Assembly: GCF_014288115.1 (NCBI RefSeq)
Contig: NZ_JACOOK010000003.1
Location: 484,032 to 548,031, forward strand
Direction of reading: 5' to 3'
Length of the DNA stretch: 64,000 nt
Source of the DNA: Alistipes_A hominis
GTDB taxonomy: Bacteria > Bacteroidota > Bacteroidia > Bacteroidales > Rikenellaceae
The position numbers and the translations under genes are program-made. The stretch's first letter is position 1; each line of letters begins with the position of its first letter. The notes under the pieces are model-generated. The model did not search any database. It was not told the origin of the DNA and saw nothing but the letters and a program-made list of their open reading frames with translations. This document shows positions 7,755 through 17,032 of the stretch, in pieces.

Positions 7755-8807
7755 TTATGCAATAGTGATGCCGGGATCGAGGTAAACGTCCTGAATCGCG
7801 TGCAGCAACGCGATGCCCTCTTTCATCGGGCGTTGGAACGCTTTGCGTCCGCTGATCAGCCCCATGCCGCCGGCGCGTTTGTTGACGACGGCCGTAATGA
7901 CGGCGTCTTTCAGATCGGATACGCCGTGCGATTCGCCGCCGGAGTTGATTAGTCCGACGCGGCCCATGTAACCGTTGGCCACCTGGTAGCGGCACAGGTC
8001 GATCGGATGGTCGGACGCTAACTCTGTGTACATTTTTTCGTTCGTTTTGCCGAAATGCAGCGCGGTGAACCCGCCGTTGTTGGTCGGCAGTTTCTGTTTG
8101 ACGATGTCGGCCTTGATCGTGACGCCCAGGTGATCGGCCTGCCCGGTCAGGTCGGCCGACGCGTGGTAATCGGCGCCGTCTTTTTTAAAACTGCCGTTGC
8201 GCAGGTAACACCACAGGATCGTCGCCATACCCAGTTCGTGCGCCCGTTCGAAGGCTTCCGAAATTTCGACCAACTGCCGTCGGCTCTGCTCCGAACCGAA
8301 ATAGATTGTCGCGCCGACCGCGACGGCTCCCATGTTCCACGCCTCGTCGACCGATCCGAACAGCACTTGGTCGTACGTGTTCGGGTAGGTCAGCAACTCG
8401 TTGTGGTTCAGCTTGACGATGAACGGTATCTTATGCGCGTATTTGCGGGCCACTGCGCCGAGGTTGCCGAACGTCGAGGCTACGGCGTTGCAGCCCCCTT
8501 CGATTGCCAGTTTGACGATGTTTTCCGGATCGAAATAGACCGGGTTCGGAGCGAACGACGCGCCGGCCGTGTGTTCGATGTCCTGATCGACCGGCAGGAT
8601 AGACACGTAGCCCGTGCCGGCCAGCCGGCCGTGGCCGAGCAGCGTTTGCAGGCTGCACAGCGTGCGGACGTTGCGGTCGGACGGAATCCATGTCCGGTCG
8701 ACCGTGTCCGGCGACGGGATGTGGATCAGCGACTTGTCGATCGTCCGGCAAACGTGATTCAGGTAATATTCGGTTTTGTCTCCCAATAAATTGATGATCT
8801 GGCTCAT
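7755..8807 (-). CDS. fbaB: Class I fructose-bisphosphate aldolase (FbaB/DhnA type)
   Basis: A 350-residue cytosolic enzyme cleaving fructose-1,6-bisphosphate into dihydroxyacetone phosphate and glyceraldehyde-3-phosphate through a Schiff base. It has the archaeal/bacterial DhnA-type pattern: GTGYVSILPVDQDIEHTAG, then FIVKLNHNE and VGATIYFGSE, then the lysine-bearing VTIKADIVKQKLP and GLINSGGESHGVSDL near the C-terminus. Length agrees with family members. It begins 19 bases after the gpmA stop, so the two glycolytic genes form an operon transcribed gpmA then fbaB. Confidence 0.95.
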   Translation of the reverse strand: MSQIINLLGDKTEYYLNHVCRTIDKSLIHIPSPDTVDRTWIPSDRNVRTLCSLQTLLGHGRLAGTGYVSILPVDQDIEHTAGASFAPNPVYFDPENIVKLAIEGGCNAVASTFGNLGAVARKYAHKIPFIVKLNHNELLTYPNTYDQVLFGSVDEAWNMGAVAVGATIYFGSEQSRRQLVEISEAFERAHELGMATILWCYLRNGSFKKDGADYHASADLTGQADHLGVTIKADIVKQKLPTNNGGFTALHFGKTNEKMYTELASDHPIDLCRYQVANGYMGRVGLINSGGESHGVSDLKDAVITAVVNKRAGGMGLISGRKAFQRPMKEGIALLHAIQDVYLDPGITIA

Positions 8808-8826
8808 ATTCTATAACGGTTTAAAT

Positions 8827-9576
8827 TTATTGTTGTTTTTTACCCTGGCGGGCGACGGCTTCCATCAGTTTGCGGATCTCTTCCGGGTCGCCGAGAAAAT
8901 AATCCTTCGTAAGATTCAGCCGGTCGTCGAATTCGAAGACGTACGGTACGGCCGTCGGCAGGTTCAGGTTGACGATGTCGTCGTCCGAAATGCGCTTCAG
9001 ATGCTTGATAATCCCCCGCAGACTGTTGCCGTGCGCGACGACCAGCAACTGGTCGGCCGTTTTCAGGTTCGGAAAGATCGCGCACTGCCAGTACGGCATG
9101 ATCCGTTCGATCGTCTCTTTCAGGGATTCGGTGCGCGGCAGTTCCCCGTCCGGAACCAGCCGGTAGCGCGGGTCGAAACGCGGGTTGCGCGGATCGTCCT
9201 CGGCGAGCGGATCGGGTGCGATGTCGTAGCTGCGTCGCCAGACGAGCACCTGTTGGTCGCCATATTTGGCGGCTGTCTCGCTCTTGTTGAGTCCTTGCAG
9301 CATACCGTAATGCTTTTCGTTCAGCCGCCAGCTCTTTTCGACCGGGATCCAGTCTTGGTCGAGCTTGTCCAACACGCGGTCGAGCGTTTTGACGGCGCGT
9401 TTGAGGTACGAAGTATAGGCTTTGTCGAATGCGAAACCCTCTTTTTTCAGCAATTCGCCGGCCCTGTCGGCTTCGGCGATGCCTTTTTCGGTCAGGTCGA
9501 CGTCCGTCCAGCCGGTAAAGCGGTTTTCCCGGTTCCAGGTGCTTTCTCCGTGTCGGAGCAAAACGATTTTTTTCAT
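8827..9576 (-). CDS. gpmA: 2,3-bisphosphoglycerate-dependent phosphoglycerate mutase
   Basis: A 249-residue glycolytic enzyme interconverting 3- and 2-phosphoglycerate. The histidine phosphatase signature is at the very N-terminus (LLRHGESTWN, residues 6-15, phospho-histidine in RHG). It is followed by NRFTGWTDVDLTEKG, NEKHYGMLQGLNKSE and the second catalytic histidine in VVAHGNSLRGI, all diagnostic of dPGM. The start is set at the MKKIVLLRHG methionine. Longer upstream reading would add an arginine-rich segment not found in the family. Confidence 0.96.
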   Translation of the reverse strand: MKKIVLLRHGESTWNRENRFTGWTDVDLTEKGIAEADRAGELLKKEGFAFDKAYTSYLKRAVKTLDRVLDKLDQDWIPVEKSWRLNEKHYGMLQGLNKSETAAKYGDQQVLVWRRSYDIAPDPLAEDDPRNPRFDPRYRLVPDGELPRTESLKETIERIMPYWQCAIFPNLKTADQLLVVAHGNSLRGIIKHLKRISDDDIVNLNLPTAVPYVFEFDDRLNLTKDYFLGDPEEIRKLMEAVARQGKKQQ

Positions 9577-9760
9577 AGTCTTATGCGGTTTGATTTTCCA
9601 TGTCGGACGCGGTTGCAGGCTGGCGTTCCGTGCCCGTGCGGCGGATGCGCGGCTCTCCGTCGCCGCGACGCTCCGGATATCGGTTCTGTGCAAATAGTGT
9701 GCAATAACCTGCGGCCCCGTTGTTTTAAGGAGTAAAAAAAGTAAAATCGTCCGTTTAAAG

Positions 9761-9782
9761 CAATACCCGGAGGTAGGTATTG
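9761..9782 (-). terminator. Weak hairpin downstream of the Dph6-like gene
   Basis: Perfect 7-bp stem CAATACC/GGTATTG with an 8-base loop, followed in the minus direction by CTTTAAAC. It is a plausible end for the GH39-DUF2284-Dph6-like operon but lacks a strong T-run. Confidence 0.3.
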
Positions 9783-9825
9783 TTGCCGGCGAGGGAGAAC
9801 GATAGGGTAGGTGCGCGCGGGCGGA

Positions 9826-10542
9826 TCAGCCTTCCCGGATGTCGGCGAACCAGTAGGCGTAGTTTTTTACCGTGCCGTCGTCCAGTTTGACCGGGTACCT
9901 GCGCTGCAACGGTTCGCCGAGCGCGAACTGCACGGGCGTGCGGAACGGACCGCCGGCGTAGCAAAATGTGTGGTACTCGCCGTTTTCGCCGCATACGTCG
10001 ACGCCGTCGGGCAGGTCCCGTACGAACGTTTCGTCGATTCGCCGCCCGATGAAGTCGCGGCCGAGCCGGTCGGCGGTCGTCGTGACGATCACGGTTTGCA
10101 GGCCCGAGGCGAGAAATTCCCGCATGATTTCCGCGGAAGATTTGCCCCACAGCGGTTCGACGACCGTGATGCCGTAGGGCGACAGTTGCTTTTCGCGGTA
10201 GGAGCGCACGTCGTGCAGGAAAATATCTCCGAAAATGAAACGATCGGCGCCCGTATCCCTGAAGTGTCCGACCGCCGCCGCCATCGCCTCTTCGTAGTTC
10301 TCCATCGTGCCGTCCGGCGCGAGGTCTATCGTGTAGAGCGGCAGGCCGATGCTGTCGGCCTGCCGACGAAGCAGTCCGACGGGGATGCCGTGCATCGACG
10401 AGCGCGCGTTGTCGCGGTTCACGGTCGTCAGCAGCGATACGATTTCGTAGGCTTCGCTCTGCTGCGCCTTGTACAGCGCCAGCGCGGAATCTTTTCCTCC
10501 GCTCCAGTTGAAAACGGCTTTTTCGCGCTTCCCGCTTACCAT
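9826..10542 (-). CDS. Dph6-like ATP-pyrophosphatase (PP-loop) protein
   Basis: A 238-residue cytosolic protein with the PP-loop SGGKDSALALYKA at residues 14-26. It also has the family motifs GIPVGLLRRQAD, GDIFLHDVRSYRE, VEPLWGKSSAE and ENGEYHTFCYAGGP, all typical of the diphthine-ammonia ligase superfamily. Bacteria make no diphthamide, so the bacterial substrate is unknown. It overlaps the upstream DUF2284 gene by seven bases and so lies in its operon. The start at 10540-10542 is chosen at MVSGKREK. The frame stays open far upstream only as an antisense-like arginine-rich stretch. Confidence 0.85.
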   Translation of the reverse strand: MVSGKREKAVFNWSGGKDSALALYKAQQSEAYEIVSLLTTVNRDNARSSMHGIPVGLLRRQADSIGLPLYTIDLAPDGTMENYEEAMAAAVGHFRDTGADRFIFGDIFLHDVRSYREKQLSPYGITVVEPLWGKSSAEIMREFLASGLQTVIVTTTADRLGRDFIGRRIDETFVRDLPDGVDVCGENGEYHTFCYAGGPFRTPVQFALGEPLQRRYPVKLDDGTVKNYAYWFADIREG

Positions 10543-11123
10543 GATCCGTCGTTTGCGGGGCGGCTGGAGAAAAAGCCGCTGACCAGTGTGAAATATTCGG
10601 GCAGTCCGGACGATCCGGGTTCGCTCCACTTCAGTTCGATGCCCAGCAGTTCCGACGCGGTTTTCCCGATGTCGAAACCGAGGGATTCCAGCGAAGGGCG
10701 TATCCGGTCGGGATAGCGGCACGGCCGGCCTTCGCTCCGGGCGCATGTCTCTTCCGGGCACAGGTGGCAGGTTCCGGCATAAAAAGCGCGGCTGCCCGGA
10801 TATTTCCGTTCGAGTTCCAATAGCCGGGCGTCGAGCGTCCGCCGGACTTCGACGATCATCCGCTGTCCCGCCTGCCGGCCTTGTTCCGGCGTCGCGCATT
10901 CGGCGCGGGCGGACGGCTCGGGGATGATCCGTGTGCCTATGATCAACGCCGTGCGGTATCCGGACAGGTATTCGTCCGCATCGAATCCGTGCGGCGGACA
11001 GGCCCAGCAGGCGCCGTAGCGGGAACATGCTTGGCAGAATACGATGAATTTTTCAGCGTTCCGGTAGCGGGCGACGTACTCCCCGGCCGGGATCGTCGCG
11101 GCGGTCTCTTCGGTTCGGTACAT
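10536..11123 (-). CDS. DUF2284 cysteine-rich metal-binding protein
   Basis: A 195-residue soluble protein with DUF2284 features: FCQACSRYGACWACPPHGFD around residues 29-48 (four cysteines) and a second cluster YAGTCHLCPEETCARSEGRPC around 114-134. These probably bind metal or an Fe-S cluster. It begins one base after the GH39 stop and overlaps the Dph6-like gene, so all three genes share a transcript. Members of this family are often described as predicted metal-binding proteins. No reaction is established. Confidence 0.83.
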   Translation of the reverse strand: MYRTEETAATIPAGEYVARYRNAEKFIVFCQACSRYGACWACPPHGFDADEYLSGYRTALIIGTRIIPEPSARAECATPEQGRQAGQRMIVEVRRTLDARLLELERKYPGSRAFYAGTCHLCPEETCARSEGRPCRYPDRIRPSLESLGFDIGKTASELLGIELKWSEPGSSGLPEYFTLVSGFFSSRPANDGSW

Positions 11124-11124
11124 G

Positions 11125-12573
11125 TCAGTCGTTTTTCGAAAGCCGGATCAGGATCACGCCCGAGTCGGAAACCGTCCCGATCTTCAACGGACCTGCCGTC
11201 CGCCCGGTTTCGAACACCCGGCTCAGGTCGTGCGTTTCGTCGAGCAGGAATACTTCGGTTCGGGCGAATTTCCCGATGCCATCGATGTCCAGCGTGAACT
11301 CGCGGGGGCCCGATTTCCAGCAGGCGGCGAGGATCGCCAGGTTGCCCAGGCTGTCCGTGCCGGCCAGCACGCGGCTTCCGGCGGGCATACCGTCCGTTTC
11401 GGTGCGTACCCGTTCGGGATAGGCGGTCAACTCGCCGAACGCTTTCATGCCGTAGTAAGTTTTGACCGGCGTCCGGTTTTCAAATACGCCCCAGCGCGTC
11501 GTGGTGACCGTGTAGTAGAATCCTTTGTCGAGCGGCGTATCCTGCCAGCCGATCATCACCGTGTTCAGGAAAGCCGCCGATTCCAGTCCGCGCATGAACC
11601 GGATCGCTTCGTTCTGCTCCGCCGGGCCCATGTTCCACAGCGCTCCGCCGTACGGGTTGTAGTGCCATTCGTTCAAGTGGATCTCCGTCTCGGGATAGCC
11701 GCATTCGTCCAGATACCGGCGTGCGTCTACGGCCATTTGCAGTAATTCGGTATCGGTGGGCGAGTAGTAGTGGAACGAGTAGAAGTCCAGCGGCGCTTTG
11801 TGACGGGCGCAGTTCCCTGCGAAATCCCTGACCGCCTGTTCGCCGAAGGCGCAGTGCCCTGGCCCGCCGAATTTCAGGTGCGGGAAGCGTTTTTTCAGTT
11901 CGGTCGCCGCCTGCGCATAGAAGTCGTTGAACTGCTGCAACGTCCCGGTCCACATTTTCGGGCCCAGATCGGGTTCGTTCCATATCTCCCAGTAACGGAT
12001 GTCGTAACGGAACCCGTTCCATTTTCCTTCCGTGTAGTGACGGATGACGTTCGATGCGACGTCGACCCATTTTCGCACGTCTTCGGGCGGGTGCACGAAA
12101 TATTTGTTGACGCTGTGCTCGATCGAGGTTCCCAGCCGGTAATAGACTTCCGTGCCGCACGCGATGCAATTCGCAATATAGTCGTCCGTCTGGGCGAAAT
12201 AGTAGTTGTCCGGATCTTCCGCGTCCGCTTCGGGATTCGCGAAGATCAGCGGAAGATCGACCAGTCTCATGCCGGGATTCTCCAGCGGAGCGTCGTGCAG
12301 CCGCGTGATCGGGATGTGCATTCCGGCGAACGCTTCGCGGAGGTTGCATCCGGGCATCTCTTCGTCTTCGAGCGGCGGGGCCAGGTTGCCGCCGTTCACC
12401 GGTTTGATCTTTCCGGCGGACTCTCTCGGATAGACCCGGATCGTCGTCTGCCGGTCTTCCCCGGAAACGACGTCTTGCAGGGCTGCCCGTGCGGCGGCTG
12501 CGAATCCGGTGCACGCCAGAACGGCGAGCAGGTATTTCAGGATCGTCTTTTTTTTCATGCGACGGTTTTTCAT
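11125..12573 (-). CDS. Secreted GH39-like glycoside hydrolase
   Basis: A 482-residue exported protein with a signal peptide (hydrophobic run LAVLACTGFAAAARA, about residues 16-30). A (beta/alpha)8 clan GH-A domain follows. The acid/base glutamate is E200 in YWEIWNEPD and the candidate nucleophile E302 in IHLNEWHYN, with FDFYSFHYYSPTD-type strands between. GH39 enzymes are usually beta-xylosidases or alpha-iduronidases, and the substrate here is not evident. A second ATG five codons downstream (12558) is also possible. A perfect -7 element lies 17 bases upstream. It is the first gene of an odd operon with DUF2284 and Dph6-like genes. Confidence 0.8.
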   Translation of the reverse strand: MKNRRMKKKTILKYLLAVLACTGFAAAARAALQDVVSGEDRQTTIRVYPRESAGKIKPVNGGNLAPPLEDEEMPGCNLREAFAGMHIPITRLHDAPLENPGMRLVDLPLIFANPEADAEDPDNYYFAQTDDYIANCIACGTEVYYRLGTSIEHSVNKYFVHPPEDVRKWVDVASNVIRHYTEGKWNGFRYDIRYWEIWNEPDLGPKMWTGTLQQFNDFYAQAATELKKRFPHLKFGGPGHCAFGEQAVRDFAGNCARHKAPLDFYSFHYYSPTDTELLQMAVDARRYLDECGYPETEIHLNEWHYNPYGGALWNMGPAEQNEAIRFMRGLESAAFLNTVMIGWQDTPLDKGFYYTVTTTRWGVFENRTPVKTYYGMKAFGELTAYPERVRTETDGMPAGSRVLAGTDSLGNLAILAACWKSGPREFTLDIDGIGKFARTEVFLLDETHDLSRVFETGRTAGPLKIGTVSDSGVILIRLSKND

Positions 12574-12589
12574 TGTTCCGGATTTATTG

Positions 12590-12597
12590 CAAAGATA
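12590..12597 (-). promoter_or_regulatory. -7 element of GH39 operon
   Basis: On the minus strand TATCTTTG, a perfect TAnnTTTG. The -33 region about 20 bases upstream reads TTTCG, a partial match. Confidence 0.6.
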
Positions 12598-12750
12598 CGG
12601 AATTTCATTCGTTCCGCGAAACCGAAGCGATAGGGCTTTTACGGAAGTTTTGTATGGAGAAAACCCGTTTAAAACATATTCCGACTTTATTGCGCCCGAA
12701 CACCCGGGCGGCACGCTTCCGGTGGATTATAAAAAACTCGTATCGTGCGT

Positions 12751-12782
12751 TTTGCAGGAATAAAAGGTATATATTATATTTG
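12751..12782 (+). promoter_or_regulatory. Full-consensus Bacteroidetes promoter of hybrid kinase
   Basis: TTTG at 12751-12754, exactly 20 bases of spacer, then TATATTTG at 12775-12782: a textbook match to TTTG-N20-TAnnTTTG. Predicted transcription start is near 12789, giving a leader of about 54 bases before the ATG at 12843. Confidence 0.75.
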
Positions 12783-12842
12783 TATGCCATATTGTGCGCG
12801 AACAATGAAGTTGAATGTTAAATGGTTTGTATATAGTTTATT

Positions 12843-15800
12843 ATGATAGATAGGCCTGATGTCCGTTTGTTTCGCCCGATAAAGGGCGGATTGCTTTTTG
12901 TTTTTTGCCTGCTCGCGGTTTTTCCCGGATTCGGAAAACAGCAGGGTCGGGGAACCGATTATATGCTGGTCGTCAGCGTTTATGCCGAGGCCTCCGCATG
13001 GAGCAACGACATCATTATTCCTGTCATCAACATGGCCGCCGGGATCGAGAACCTGAACGTGTATTCCGAATACATGAACATGTTGTTGATCGACAACGAT
13101 ACGCTGGCGACCGAGTTCAAGCGGAGGCTGTTCGCGAATTACCGGGAACACCCGCCCCGGATGCTGCTGTTGATCGGGAACCCGGCGAAGATATTGCTGG
13201 AAGATGTAAAAAAACACTGGGGCGACATTCCGATCCTTTTTTGCGCGGACAAGGAGTATGTGGGAACGGACAGTCTGTATCTGAAGCGAAATCCGATTCC
13301 GCCCGATCTGAGAACCCCGTTGTCCGAATTGGTTTCGGAGTACAACCTGACGGTCTTGCAAACGCCCGTTTTTCTGCAGCAGAGCGTCGATCTGATGCGC
13401 CGGATGATTCCGGGAATGAAAGAGCTGGTATTCCTGGGCGACGACTTGTATATCAACCGGCAGGACGAACAGGAACTCTCCGAACTGATGCGGACGGATT
13501 ATCCGGAACTAAGCTACCGTTATTTTTCCGCGGCGGACATGACGACCGGGCAGTTGTTCGATTCTTTGAAAATGATCGACAGGAAAACTACGGGCGTGCT
13601 CTATTCGTCCTGGTGGTATAAAAAAAACTTCGTGGGCAATACCGTGCTGATGACGAACGCTTACCGGGGAATCACCACGTTCGCCCTGCCGTTTTTTTCA
13701 TTGCATCCGTCGGGGATCAGGGATTCCAACGGTATCGTCGGCGGTTTCGTTTACAGTCAGGAAGCGTTCAATAAAAAGTTGCTCGAAACCATTTCCGGGG
13801 TGCTGGCCGGTCGTCAGCCGCGGGATATTCCGTTTTATTTTCCGCGGGGCATTCCTACGTTCAATTACGAATCGCTGGTCGGCAACGGGTTTTCTCTGGC
13901 CGATACGCCGAAAGGGGCGGTGGTTTACAACCGGCCTCCCTCTTTTTTCGAGCAGTACAAGTACGTCCTTTTCGGGACGGTCGTTCTTTTCGTCGTCGCC
14001 CTGCTTCTTTTTCAGTCGAAGCGTAACCGCATGTTACAAAAACTCAGCAAGGCGCAACTGCGGGAGATCCAGATCGGTGAAAACTATACGAACTTGTTCG
14101 ACAACATGCCGATCATATACATGCAGGAGCGTGTAGTGCTGGACGAATCCGGCGATCCGGTCGATACCGTGTTCTGCGACGTGAACCGGTCTTTCGAACG
14201 GTCGTTCTATCCCAAGGAGCGAACTATCGGCAGGAAGGGAAGCGAAATTTTTCCCGAGTCGATGCCCGAATTCCTGCATTTTATCCGGATCGCGATCGCC
14301 GAACGGCGGAGCATTACTTTTACTTACTATTTTAAGTCGATCGACACGTTCTACGAGGTGGTGCTGTGCTGTTCGCATATGCCGGGAATTATAGACGTAT
14401 TTTGCCTGGACAGCACCCAGCTTCACGACGTGCAGCAGAAACTTTCCACTACGAACAAGAAGTTGTCGATGGCCCTGGAGATAGCCAGCATCGTTCCGTG
14501 GAAGTGGAACCTGCGGGAACGCACCATTCTGTGCGATGTGAACCGGCCGATCGAACTGGGGAGGACGGACGGCGATGTCCGGGAAGAGCAGCTTTCCGTG
14601 CCGGATACGCAGTATTTCGCCAAAATCCGCCGGGAAGACCGGGAAAGGGTGCGCCGCGCTTACCGGGATTTGGCGGAAGGCCGGGTAGCGAAAGTGAAGG
14701 AGGAGTACCGGGTGATCGTCGGCGAAGGCCGGGGTAGGCGGCAGGAGTGGGTGGAGGCGCAGGCGGCCGTCGAGACATGGGATGGATCGGGCAAACCGCT
14801 GGTGCTGGTCGGTTCGTCGCAGGTGATTACCGAGCGGAAGAAGATGGAGCAAGAGATGATGTCGGCCAAAGACCGGGCGGAAGAGTCCAACCGGCTCAAG
14901 TCGGCTTTCCTCGCCAATATGAGCCACGAAATCCGGGCGCCGCTGAATGCGATCGTCGGTTTCTCGGGGATTCTGGCATTGTCCGATTCGGAGCAGGAGA
15001 AGCAGGAGTACGTCGGCATTATCGAGAACAACAACGCATTGTTGTTGCAGTTGATCGGCGACATTCTCGATCTGTCGAAGATCGAAGCCGGAACGCTCGA
15101 ATTCGTCTATTCGGATTTCGATCTGAACGAACTGATGCAGGAGAAGGAACGCGTGATGCGGATGCGCCTGAAGACGGATCGGGTGGAACTGGCGTTCGAA
15201 CGGCCTTTGGCCGAATGTCCTATTCGCTCCGAAAGAAACCGGCTTTCCCAATTGTTGATCAATCTGATATCCAATGCGATCAAATTTACCAAGCAGGGAA
15301 GTATCCGGTTCGGCTACGAACTGCGCGGCCAGGAGATCTATTGTTACGTGACCGATACCGGCTGCGGAATTCCGCAGGATAAGAAAGACAGCGTTTTCGG
15401 ACGGTTCGTCAAACTGAACCACTTCGAACAGGGCACCGGTCTCGGCCTTTCGATCTGCCATACGATCGTCCGGCACATGGGCGGACGGATCGGCGTGGAG
15501 TCCGAAGAGGGCAAAGGTTCGACGTTCTGGTTCACGATCCCTTATACGCCGGCCACGCTCCGGCCGGAGGACGAGCCGGAAGAGCGTCCGCTCGTGGCGG
15601 TCGAAAAAGACAAACTGACCGTCCTGATCGCCGAGGACGACGACAGTAATTACAGACTGTTCGAAACCATTCTCCGGCACGATTACCGGCTGGTACATGC
15701 GTGGAACGGAAAAGAGGCCGTCGAATTATTCGAACAATACCGGCCGCACCTGGTGCTGATGGATCTCAATATGCCGGTGATGGACGGTTACGAAGCCACG

Positions 15801-15983
15801 CGCGAGATCCGTAAAATATCTTCCGACGTGCCCGTGCTCGCTGTCACCGCCTTCGCTTTCGCGTCGGACGAGCAGAAAGTGATGCAGAACGGTTTCGACG
15901 GTTACATGCCCAAGCCGATCAATGCGAAACAGTTGAAAGGGCAGATACTGGACATGTTGCAGTCCCGGATGACGCTGATCTAA
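12843..15983 (+). CDS. Hybrid histidine kinase with periplasmic solute-binding-like sensor
   Basis: A 1046-residue sensor. Residues 1-32 form a signal anchor. Residues about 40-350 resemble ABC-type solute-binding proteins (RMLLLIGNPAKILLEDV, PILFCADKEYVGTDSLYLK). A membrane helix lies near 373-395 (YVLFGTVVLFVVALLLF). Two PAS-like regions precede the HisKA box, where His695 lies in SHEIRAPLN. The ATPase domain has TDTGCGIP and GTGLGLSI. The receiver near the C-terminus has its acceptor at Asp974 (LVLMDLNMPVMDG). The usual T of the H-box SHEIRTPLN is Ala here, a position involved in phosphatase activity. No output HTH is attached. The gene overlaps the convergent membrane-protein gene by four bases. 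Confidence 0.9.
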   Translation: MIDRPDVRLFRPIKGGLLFVFCLLAVFPGFGKQQGRGTDYMLVVSVYAEASAWSNDIIIPVINMAAGIENLNVYSEYMNMLLIDNDTLATEFKRRLFANYREHPPRMLLLIGNPAKILLEDVKKHWGDIPILFCADKEYVGTDSLYLKRNPIPPDLRTPLSELVSEYNLTVLQTPVFLQQSVDLMRRMIPGMKELVFLGDDLYINRQDEQELSELMRTDYPELSYRYFSAADMTTGQLFDSLKMIDRKTTGVLYSSWWYKKNFVGNTVLMTNAYRGITTFALPFFSLHPSGIRDSNGIVGGFVYSQEAFNKKLLETISGVLAGRQPRDIPFYFPRGIPTFNYESLVGNGFSLADTPKGAVVYNRPPSFFEQYKYVLFGTVVLFVVALLLFQSKRNRMLQKLSKAQLREIQIGENYTNLFDNMPIIYMQERVVLDESGDPVDTVFCDVNRSFERSFYPKERTIGRKGSEIFPESMPEFLHFIRIAIAERRSITFTYYFKSIDTFYEVVLCCSHMPGIIDVFCLDSTQLHDVQQKLSTTNKKLSMALEIASIVPWKWNLRERTILCDVNRPIELGRTDGDVREEQLSVPDTQYFAKIRREDRERVRRAYRDLAEGRVAKVKEEYRVIVGEGRGRRQEWVEAQAAVETWDGSGKPLVLVGSSQVITERKKMEQEMMSAKDRAEESNRLKSAFLANMSHEIRAPLNAIVGFSGILALSDSEQEKQEYVGIIENNNALLLQLIGDILDLSKIEAGTLEFVYSDFDLNELMQEKERVMRMRLKTDRVELAFERPLAECPIRSERNRLSQLLINLISNAIKFTKQGSIRFGYELRGQEIYCYVTDTGCGIPQDKKDSVFGRFVKLNHFEQGTGLGLSICHTIVRHMGGRIGVESEEGKGSTFWFTIPYTPATLRPEDEPEERPLVAVEKDKLTVLIAEDDDSNYRLFETILRHDYRLVHAWNGKEAVELFEQYRPHLVLMDLNMPVMDGYEATREIRKISSDVPVLAVTAFAFASDEQKVMQNGFDGYMPKPINAKQLKGQILDMLQSRMTLI

Positions 15984-17032
15984 AATTTCCGTACCGCTTT
16001 CCGCATCCGGCGTCCGTCCCGGTTCAGGTGTTTCCGCAGCGGAACCGGAACCAGGCAAACGATCAACTGAGCCCGCTGCCACCGGTAACATTGCTGGAAC
16101 AGCAGCATTGCCGCGGCGATAAACAGGGCTGCGCCGGCGGCGATCTCGAAGGGCAGTAGCGGTAGGTCTTCCTGCGGCACGATCATCGGGATCAGCGCGA
16201 CCGCTCCGGCCGGAGCGAAAAATTTGCCGATGCGTTCGAACAGCAGGAACAGGCTGGTGAAGACCGCGAGCGCTACCGCCCATTCGGGCCATTGCATACG
16301 GACGTGCCCGGCCCACTGGAACAGCGTGCCCAGGAAAGCGGCGGCCGTCAGCAGCAGGAAGATCTGAACCGGCCGGTTTCGGAAGCCCGCTTTCGATCCG
16401 GCGAATTCGACGTAGGTGACTATCAGCGGCGGCAGAATGAAATAGAGGTTCGACGTATAGACCGGAACGGCCGCGACGACTAGAATCGTGCTGAGCAGGA
16501 ACAACCAACGGAGCGTCTCTTTTTTCCACTCCGTTGCAGCCGGCGTAAAATCGGCTGCCGTCCGCAGGCGGCCCCGTTCCATCAGGCGTTGCCCGGCCGC
16601 TACGGTCAGGGTCATCGTCAGTACGGCCGCCGGATAGATCCAACTGTCGGTGCCAAGCAGGATCGGCAGCATGCCCGCCGAGATCAGCGGGGGCAGCGAA
16701 GCGCGGAACAGCATCAGGCATACGGCCGTAAAGGCGAACGAAACCGCGATGTCGGCTATCAGCGGCAGCGGCGAGTAGCGCACGATGCAGACTCCGGCTA
16801 CGGCGCCTGCGGTCATCAGCGCCACCATCCGCGCGCGGCTGACCCGCCATACCTGCTTGTCGACTATCCACATGCCGATCGTGAGGGCTGCCATTTCCGG
16901 GAAAATGATCTCTTTTTCGCCGGACAGTTCGGCGACCGCTACCATCAGCAGGATCATTGTCAGGGCGAAAAGGTATCTTTTTCTTTTCGTCGGATCTGCA
17001 AACAGCCGGGTTTCGGGGGGGCGAATGTTCAT
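15980..17032 (-). CDS. Polytopic membrane protein, unknown function
   Basis: A 350-residue inner-membrane protein with about ten to twelve hydrophobic helices, for example YLFALTMILLMVAVAEL, MVALMTAGAVAGVCIV, LRWLFLLSTILVVAAV and FEIAAGAALFIAAAML. Short arginine-rich loops separate them and the C-terminal tail is basic. It loosely recalls HPP-type membrane proteins, but I cannot place it confidently. The start at MNIRPPETRLF (17030-17032) is preferred over an upstream in-frame ATG. The stop lies inside the last codons of the convergent hybrid kinase gene. Confidence 0.7.
   Translation of the reverse strand: MNIRPPETRLFADPTKRKRYLFALTMILLMVAVAELSGEKEIIFPEMAALTIGMWIVDKQVWRVSRARMVALMTAGAVAGVCIVRYSPLPLIADIAVSFAFTAVCLMLFRASLPPLISAGMLPILLGTDSWIYPAAVLTMTLTVAAGQRLMERGRLRTAADFTPAATEWKKETLRWLFLLSTILVVAAVPVYTSNLYFILPPLIVTYVEFAGSKAGFRNRPVQIFLLLTAAAFLGTLFQWAGHVRMQWPEWAVALAVFTSLFLLFERIGKFFAPAGAVALIPMIVPQEDLPLLPFEIAAGAALFIAAAMLLFQQCYRWQRAQLIVCLVPVPLRKHLNRDGRRMRKAVRKF

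Noticed and set aside
10543..11028. Upstream extension of the Dph6-like frame
   Set aside because: It would cover the DUF2284 gene in another frame and lacks any PP-loop homology. The family starts just before the SGGKDS loop.
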